Assembly: GCA_964639525.1 (NCBI GenBank)
Contig: CAZXDS010000126.1
Coordinates: forward strand, 1 to 10,129
From: CAZXDS01 sp964639525
GTDB lineage: Bacteria > Bacteroidota > Ignavibacteria > Ignavibacteriales > Melioribacteraceae
Direction: 5' to 3'
DNA: 10,129 bases
Shown: positions 6,689-10,129 of the stretch, in pieces
Numbering within the stretch: position 1 is the stretch's first letter
Layout of the letters: every line of letters begins with the position of its first letter
Program-made: the position numbers and the translations under genes
Notes under the pieces: model-generated
The model's database searches: none
Told to the model about the DNA's origin: nothing
What the model saw: only the letters and a program-made list of their open reading frames with translations

Positions 6689-7074
6689 TGGATTATCTAA
6701 TTGATACTCATACGTTATTATGGATTGTAACTGATTCACCAAAACTTAGTAAACGAGCAAAAGAGTTGTATTTAGATTCTGAAAACAAAATTGTAATAAG
6801 TCTATCTAGTATTTGGGAATTGGCTATTAAATCAAGTATAGGTAAGCTGATTCTTAAAAAATCGCTTGAAAATTTTATTGAGGAACATATTAAGGGTAAT
6901 AATATTCAAATTTTAAATATTGAATTACCCCACATTTTAAGAATTGAAAAACTTCCATTTTACCACCGAGATCCTTTTGACCGCATGATAATTTCTCAAC
7001 AAATCGAAAACAACCTTACCATAATTGGAGCTGACAGTATATTTGATAAATATGGCGTGAAACGTATTTGGTGA
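6688..7074 (+). CDS. PIN-domain toxin (VapC-like ribonuclease)
   Basis: The 128-residue product carries the PIN-domain acidic set: D6 in LIDTHTLLW, E44 in SIWELAIK, D95/D98 in HRDPFDRMI and D116 in GADSIFDKY. In this family these residues bind Mg2+/Mn2+ and cleave RNA, often tRNA or rRNA. This subtype (DTHxLLW and HRDPFDR) is usually paired with a Phd-like antitoxin, as here. All expected residues are present, so it looks intact. It overlaps the antitoxin by one base. The RNA target cannot be predicted from the sequence. Confidence 0.93.
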   Translation: MDYLIDTHTLLWIVTDSPKLSKRAKELYLDSENKIVISLSSIWELAIKSSIGKLILKKSLENFIEEHIKGNNIQILNIELPHILRIEKLPFYHRDPFDRMIISQQIENNLTIIGADSIFDKYGVKRIW

Positions 7075-7077
7075 AAT

Positions 7078-7094
7078 CCTATTTAGTAAATAGG
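7078..7094. other. Short palindrome after the PIN toxin gene
   Basis: CCTATTTA-G-TAAATAGG is a perfect 8-base inverted repeat starting four bases after the toxin stop. No T-run follows, so it is a weak terminator candidate; it may instead protect the mRNA 3' end or be chance in AT-rich DNA. Confidence 0.35.
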
Positions 7095-7104
7095 CAAAAC
7101 CATC

Positions 7105-7185
7105 TAAATCAATAATCATATGTTTATATAATTGATTTATTAGTTATATTATAACGGAAAATTAAAATAATGAGTTATATTATAA
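7105..7185 (+). promoter_or_regulatory. Inverted and duplicated AT-rich sites upstream of the Lrp-type gene
   Basis: TAAATCAAT (7105-7113) and ATTGATTTA (7131-7139) form a 9-base inverted repeat with a 17-base spacer. Directly after, AGTTATATTATAA occurs twice (7142-7154 and 7173-7185), 31 bases apart, about three DNA turns; each contains the palindrome TTATATTATAA. The second copy covers the start of the regulator gene. Lrp/AsnC proteins often bind helically phased AT-rich palindromes and control their own genes, so these are candidate operators. Confidence 0.45.
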
Positions 7186-7664
7186 TGAAAATTGATAAAA
7201 CGGATATCAAAATTCTGCAAATTTTGCAAAATAACGGTCGAATTACTAATGCAGAATTGGCAAAACAAGTTCATATTTCACCTCCACCGACTTTAGAACG
7301 CGTTAAAAAATTAGAAAAAGCCGGAGTTATTAAAAAATATGTAGCTCTTGTTGAACCTTCAAAAATTGGAATCGAATCATTTTCTTTTATGGAAGTAACA
7401 CTTAGCAGGCATGGAAAGGAATCAGTAAACAGATTCATAAAGGCAGTTCAGAAAGTTGACGAAGTAATGGAATGTCATCACGTAACCGGAGATGCAGATT
7501 TTCTGCTGAAAATTGCAGTCGAAAATATTAATGCCTACGAAAATTTAGTTTTACATAAATTGACTGACTTACCGAACATTCAGCATTTGAAAACAACAAT
7601 GGTTTTATCGACATTAAAAAATGAAACAGCACTAAATGTAAGAGGTGAAAAAAATGAAAGATAA
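7170..7664 (+). CDS. Lrp/AsnC-family transcriptional regulator
   Basis: The 164-residue protein has an N-terminal winged helix-turn-helix (IDKTDIKILQILQNNGR, then ITNAELAKQVHISPPPTLER and LEKAGVIKKY, residues about 8-55) and a C-terminal RAM effector domain with the HHVTGDADFLLKI signature (about 108-120). These proteins sense amino acids and form octamers on DNA. ATG 7170 has a weak GGAAAA upstream; ATG 7185 would give the more family-typical N-terminus MKIDKTDIKIL, and the choice is open. The gene overlaps the next one by 11 bases. In Pseudomonas putida the Lrp-type MdeR controls the methionine gamma-lyase gene, so by analogy this regulator likely controls its neighbour in response to methionine or a related compound; this is inference. 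Confidence 0.93.
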   Translation: MSYIIMKIDKTDIKILQILQNNGRITNAELAKQVHISPPPTLERVKKLEKAGVIKKYVALVEPSKIGIESFSFMEVTLSRHGKESVNRFIKAVQKVDEVMECHHVTGDADFLLKIAVENINAYENLVLHKLTDLPNIQHLKTTMVLSTLKNETALNVRGEKNER

Positions 7665-8955
7665 AAAAAAAGATTTTAATGCTTCAAAATATTCTACTGA
7701 AACACATTTAATTTACGGAAAAGATGTTTCGGACAAATGGGATTATTCTCATCACGTAACTGCACCAATATCTTCATCCACAACATTTCGACTTGATACT
7801 GTTGAACGCGGTGCACTCGGATTTGTAAATTGGGGCGAAAGTTCAAAACACGAAGGCGAACCGCCGATTTATATTTACGACAGACTCGGCGAACCGAATA
7901 AAGATATGCTTGAAGAAAACTTGGCTATGATTGAAAAAGGTGAAACGGCGGTTGCTTTTTCAAGTGGAATGGGAGCGATATCCGGAATACTCGGAATACT
8001 TACAAAAAGCGGCGATGAAATAATTACGCACAAAACATTATACGGCTGCACAATTTCGTTGCTGAAAAATTGGTATCCGAGATACAACATAACTACGCGA
8101 CCTGTAAATTTGACAAAACTTGGAAATATTATTCCAATGATAAACGAAAAAACGAAAGTTATTTATTTTGAAACTCCTGCAAATCCGAATCTTGATATAA
8201 TTGATATTGCAGCACTTCGGAAAATTGTTGATGAAATAAATAAAAATAGAGAAGATAAAATTCAAATAGTTGTTGACAACACATTTTCAACACCTTACTG
8301 TCAAAGACCAATTGAAAATGGAGCGGATTTTACAATTCACTCGCTTACAAAAGGAATCGGTGGATTCGGAACTGATATTGGCGGTGTTGTTATCGGAAGA
8401 AAAGAATATCGAGACAGATTATTACTTTACAGAAAGGATTTCGGCGGTGTTTTAAGTCCGCGAAATGCTTGGTCAATTTTAACATACGGTTTGCCAACGG
8501 TTGCATTGCGGCAAAGTAAATCGATTGCATCTGCACAGAAAATAGCAGAGTATCTTGAAAAACATCCGAAAGTTGAATTTGTAAATTATCCCGGTTTGCC
8601 TAACTATAAGTTTTATGAATTGGCGAAAAAGCAAATGGTAGATTTTAACGGTAATTTCGCTCCCGGACATTTGATTTACTTTGTGCTGAAAGCAAACAAT
8701 GCTGAAGAATCAAAAAGCATCGGTAAAAATTTTATGAATTATATCGCCGATAATGCTTACACAATGACACTTGCTGTCAGTCTCGGGCATACGCGCACAC
8801 TTGTTGAGCATCCTGCATCAATGACTCATTCAGTTGTGCCGACTGATGAATTGCATAATTACGGGCTTCATGCCGGCGGTGTAAGAATTGCAGTCGGGCT
8901 TGAGAATCCTGATGATATAATAATTGATTTAGAAGATTCATTGAAAACAGTTTAA
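7654..8955 (+). CDS. Methionine gamma-lyase-like PLP enzyme (Cys/Met metabolism family)
   Basis: This 433-residue fold-type I PLP enzyme belongs to the cystathionine gamma-synthase/gamma-lyase family. Visible residues are Y75 and R77 in YDRLGEP (phosphate binding from the partner subunit), SSGM at 103-106, D208 in VVDNTFSTP (pairs with the PLP nitrogen) and the Schiff-base lysine K233 in HSLTKG. C132 in TLYGCT matches the cysteine characteristic of methionine gamma-lyases, which split methionine into methanethiol, ammonia and 2-oxobutyrate; gamma-synthases or O-acetylhomoserine sulfhydrylases usually lack it. There is a family-atypical stretch near residues 55-72 before YDR. ATG 7654 is chosen over GTG 7645 because AGAGG at 7641-7645 sits eight bases upstream. 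Family assignment is firm; the lyase activity is likely rather than certain. Confidence 0.88.
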   Translation: MKDKKKDFNASKYSTETHLIYGKDVSDKWDYSHHVTAPISSSTTFRLDTVERGALGFVNWGESSKHEGEPPIYIYDRLGEPNKDMLEENLAMIEKGETAVAFSSGMGAISGILGILTKSGDEIITHKTLYGCTISLLKNWYPRYNITTRPVNLTKLGNIIPMINEKTKVIYFETPANPNLDIIDIAALRKIVDEINKNREDKIQIVVDNTFSTPYCQRPIENGADFTIHSLTKGIGGFGTDIGGVVIGRKEYRDRLLLYRKDFGGVLSPRNAWSILTYGLPTVALRQSKSIASAQKIAEYLEKHPKVEFVNYPGLPNYKFYELAKKQMVDFNGNFAPGHLIYFVLKANNAEESKSIGKNFMNYIADNAYTMTLAVSLGHTRTLVEHPASMTHSVVPTDELHNYGLHAGGVRIAVGLENPDDIIIDLEDSLKTV

Positions 8956-9010
8956 ATAGAATTATACTTTTTGTAATTTACCACAGTTATGAAAAAATGA
9001 TTTAACTAAA

Positions 9011-9028
9011 CAGCGATTCAGAGCTAAA
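9011..9028 (-). repeat. Short dispersed motif, inverted copy
   Basis: Reading the minus strand gives TTTAGCTCTGAATCGCTG, matching 16 of 18 bases of the forward copies at 167, 6373 and 9201. It lies 190 bp from the forward copy at 9201 in inverted orientation, bracketing the palindromes in between. Confidence 0.65.
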
Positions 9029-9052
9029 TATTCTTTTCAAATTTGTTAACAA

Positions 9053-9118
9053 AACCGTTAAAACGGTTCTTATATTGGTTAATCAAAAAAAAATAATATT
9101 GTAACCGGTTTACCGGTT
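9053..9118. repeat. Two GC-richer hairpins in the 287-bp spacer
   Basis: AACCGTT-AA-AACGGTT (9053-9068) and AACCGGT-TT-ACCGGTT (9103-9118) are similar short palindromes 34 bases apart; the second is also a tandem CCGGTTTA repeat (9105-9120). They lie after the methionine gamma-lyase-like gene and could act in transcription termination or be repeat debris. The remaining bases of 8956-9174 are AT-rich with no gene visible. Confidence 0.5.
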
Positions 9119-9174
9119 TATTTTACTTTAGCTGCCTGTAAAAATATTTTATTATTTTTATGTTATCTCTTGTT

Positions 9175-9204
9175 TTTGATATTCGCCGCGGCGAATTAAA
9201 TTTG
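9175..9204 (+). promoter_or_regulatory. Candidate promoter with a 16-bp palindrome filling the spacer
   Basis: TTTG (9175-9178) and TAAATTTG (9197-9204, exact TAnnTTTG) are separated by 18 bases, of which 9181-9196 is the perfect palindrome ATTCGCCGCGGCGAAT. The palindrome is strikingly GC-rich in this AT-rich DNA. A start about seven bases after the -7 element would leave a leader of about 30 bases, with a small hairpin ACTGT-TCGG-ACAGT at 9221-9234, before the ATG at 9243. The palindrome could be an operator; no regulator is identified. Confidence 0.45.
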
Positions 9205-9218
9205 ACTCTGAATCGCTG
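9201..9218 (+). repeat. Short dispersed motif TTTGACTCTGAATCGCTG, copy 3
   Basis: It matches 18 bases of the copies at 167 and 6373. Its first four bases double as the end of the proposed -7 element, and it lies 24 bases before the next start codon. Confidence 0.7.
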
Positions 9219-9242
9219 TAACTGTTCGGACAGTAAAATATT

Positions 9243-9713
9243 ATGAAAACTTATATAATAATAACTTGTATGTTATATATTTTAACTATTAATTTGTTGG
9301 GGCAAACTAATAGAACGATTCGAAAAAATGATTTGAACACGAAAGTTTATGGTTATGTTATCTCTGAATCAGGAGAATATATTTCAACTGCAAAGGGGCT
9401 TTTGTTAATAAATAACACAAAAGATTCAACAGATAAATGGCAAAAATATTATCGTGAGGTTTACGGAGACTCAACAATTATTAATCCGAACACAGTAATC
9501 GGTGAACAGAAACAGCAAATGCCCATACAATTTTTGGTTCCGGTTGATATTACTAAACGGACGAATCAAAGTTTCTCATTTTCAAAACAATTATATCTGT
9601 ATGATTTTATGCAGGTTGATTCGATTGGAAATTACAATTACAAGCCCGGAATAATGAGCATTATTGGAAGTTTGGAAAAGAATAAGGAAGTCGAACTCCC
9701 AAAAGCTAAATAA
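9243..9713 (+). CDS. Small exported protein of unknown function
   Basis: The 156-residue protein begins with a probable signal peptide (MKTYIIITCMLYILTINLLGQ), with likely cleavage near residue 20-21. There is no lipobox-type Cys at the end of the hydrophobic stretch. The mature part is mixed polar and beta-rich in appearance (KVYGYVISESGEYIS, PIQFLVPVDITKR, LYLYDFMQVDSIGNYNY) with no motif I can assign. No strong Shine-Dalgarno is seen; the ATG is the first in frame and gives a good signal peptide. It is followed after three bases by the pgeF fragment, suggesting the two were co-transcribed before pgeF was broken. A real gene is supported by the signal peptide and the tight spacing. Confidence 0.75.
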   Translation: MKTYIIITCMLYILTINLLGQTNRTIRKNDLNTKVYGYVISESGEYISTAKGLLLINNTKDSTDKWQKYYREVYGDSTIINPNTVIGEQKQQMPIQFLVPVDITKRTNQSFSFSKQLYLYDFMQVDSIGNYNYKPGIMSIIGSLEKNKEVELPKAK

Positions 9714-9932
9714 TGTATGAAAATAATTATAAGCAAAATTTTATCTGAGCAAGACAATTTAATTTTTGGATTTAGTACAAAAAATGCTTCCGAAACAAAA
9801 TCTCCATATTATTTCAATATGTCTTATTCAGTCGGTGATGAAAAAATTGATGTCAGCAAAAATCGTGAAAAATATTATTTAGAATTGGGTTTGACAAGTA
9901 AAAAGGTTGCTTACCAAAAGCAGATTCACAGC

Positions 9933-10043
9933 AGCAATTCGGGGACAAAATTAAAACTATGCAAAATACTGATTTATAACGATGATAAAAAATATTTCAG
10001 CAAAGACCGAATCCGGCTCTCGACTGATTTTCCAGTTAATTTT
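9933..10043. repeat. Dispersed repeat block, copy 2, inside pgeF
   Basis: Positions 9933-10033 match 6218-6318 over 101 bases without gaps, with six substitutions. The left boundary falls right after the pgeF codons for H71-S72, which marks the insertion point. It continues through a short AT-rich link into the hairpin repeat at 10058. Confidence 0.88.
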
Positions 10044-10057
10044 TTTTACACTGAAAA

Positions 10058-10129
10058 TTGTAAAACCGACTTTCTAGTCGGTTTATCTTTCAATGTTTTA
10101 AAATATTTAATTTTCTTACTGTTTTCTGA
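10058..10129. repeat. Second copy of the window-start repeat with hairpin
   Basis: Positions 10058-10127 match 1-70 with two substitutions (positions 6 and 56 of the first copy), in direct orientation. The hairpin AAACCGACT-TTCT-AGTCGGTTT (10063-10084) has 9-base arms. The copies diverge in the last two bases before the window ends. Confidence 0.88.

Larger units (their letters stand above)
9717..10129 (+). pseudogene. pgeF: PgeF/YfiH-family protein, N-terminal fragment interrupted by a repeat
   Basis: Residues 1-72 match the start of the PgeF/YfiH/YlmD family (polyphenol oxidase-like, shown in some members to act as purine nucleoside phosphorylase/adenosine deaminase and linked to peptidoglycan editing): FGFSTKN (17-23), FNMSYSVGDEK (33-43), SKNREKYYLELGL (47-59) and QKQIH (67-71), where H71 matches the first metal ligand of E. 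coli YfiH. From codon 73 (9933) the sequence becomes the dispersed repeat also present at 6218, then the repeat of the window start. The frame stays open to the window end with no stop, giving an unrelated tail (residues 73-137). The conserved Cys and second His of the active site are missing, so the encoded product should be inactive. Normal family members have about 245-270 residues. Whether the rest of the gene lies beyond the insertion cannot be seen. Confidence 0.78.

Noticed and set aside
8956..9242. CRISPR array suggested by repeated palindromes
   Set aside because: The palindromes differ in sequence and there is no regular repeat-spacer pattern or cas gene.
9933..10129. Open frame continuing from pgeF as a genuine fusion domain
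   Set aside because: The tail is made entirely of DNA that is intergenic repeat elsewhere in the window (6218-6328 and 1-70), so the open frame is best explained by insertion.
1..10129. Circular replicon indicated by repeated ends
   Set aside because: The end copies differ at two positions and then diverge, so they are not an exact assembly overlap, and def-fmt points to a chromosome.

Overview
This window is AT-rich chromosomal DNA, probably from a member of the Bacteroidota/Ignavibacteriota (FCB) group. The evidence is the low GC and Lys/Asn/Ile-rich proteins, an M1-peptidase-like exported protein of the style common in that group, several TTTG-N18-20-TAnnTTTG-like promoter candidates, and usable but variable Shine-Dalgarno sites. 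The phylum is an inference; the housekeeping pair def-fmt makes a chromosome far more likely than a plasmid or phage.

Layout. Positions 1-245 hold a composite dispersed repeat and no gene. Positions 246-4597 look like one operon: an exported M1-peptidase-like protein that has lost its zinc site, a six-helix membrane protein, peptide deformylase (def) and methionyl-tRNA formyltransferase (fmt). Positions 4608-5180 hold a YefM-YoeB toxin-antitoxin pair with a likely operator. Positions 5221-6180 encode a cystathionine-beta-synthase/cysteine-synthase-like PLP enzyme. Positions 6181-6463 are a repeat-rich spacer. Positions 6464-7074 hold a second toxin-antitoxin pair (Phd/YefM-like antitoxin plus PIN-domain toxin). 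Positions 7170-8955 hold an Lrp/AsnC regulator overlapping a methionine-gamma-lyase-like PLP enzyme. Positions 8956-9242 are a spacer full of palindromes. Positions 9243-9713 encode a small exported protein of unknown function, followed after 3 bp by the N-terminal part of a PgeF/YfiH (multicopper-oxidase/purine nucleosidase family) gene, which is broken by a dispersed repeat and runs open to the window end.

How it fits together. Three of the metabolic units touch methionine and sulfur: def and fmt process the formyl group of initiator Met, the CBS-like enzyme acts in Cys/cystathionine chemistry, and the Lrp-MGL pair resembles regulated methionine catabolism. Whether they are functionally linked is not shown by the sequence; they are separate transcription units divided by toxin-antitoxin cassettes and repeats.

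The most unusual content is the repeat system. A block of about 101 bp occurs twice (6218 and 9933). A block of about 70 bp carrying a hairpin occurs at both window ends. An 18-19 bp motif occurs three times forward and once inverted. Several unrelated palindromes sit next to these pieces. They look like parts of a modular intergenic element, one copy of which has landed inside pgeF.
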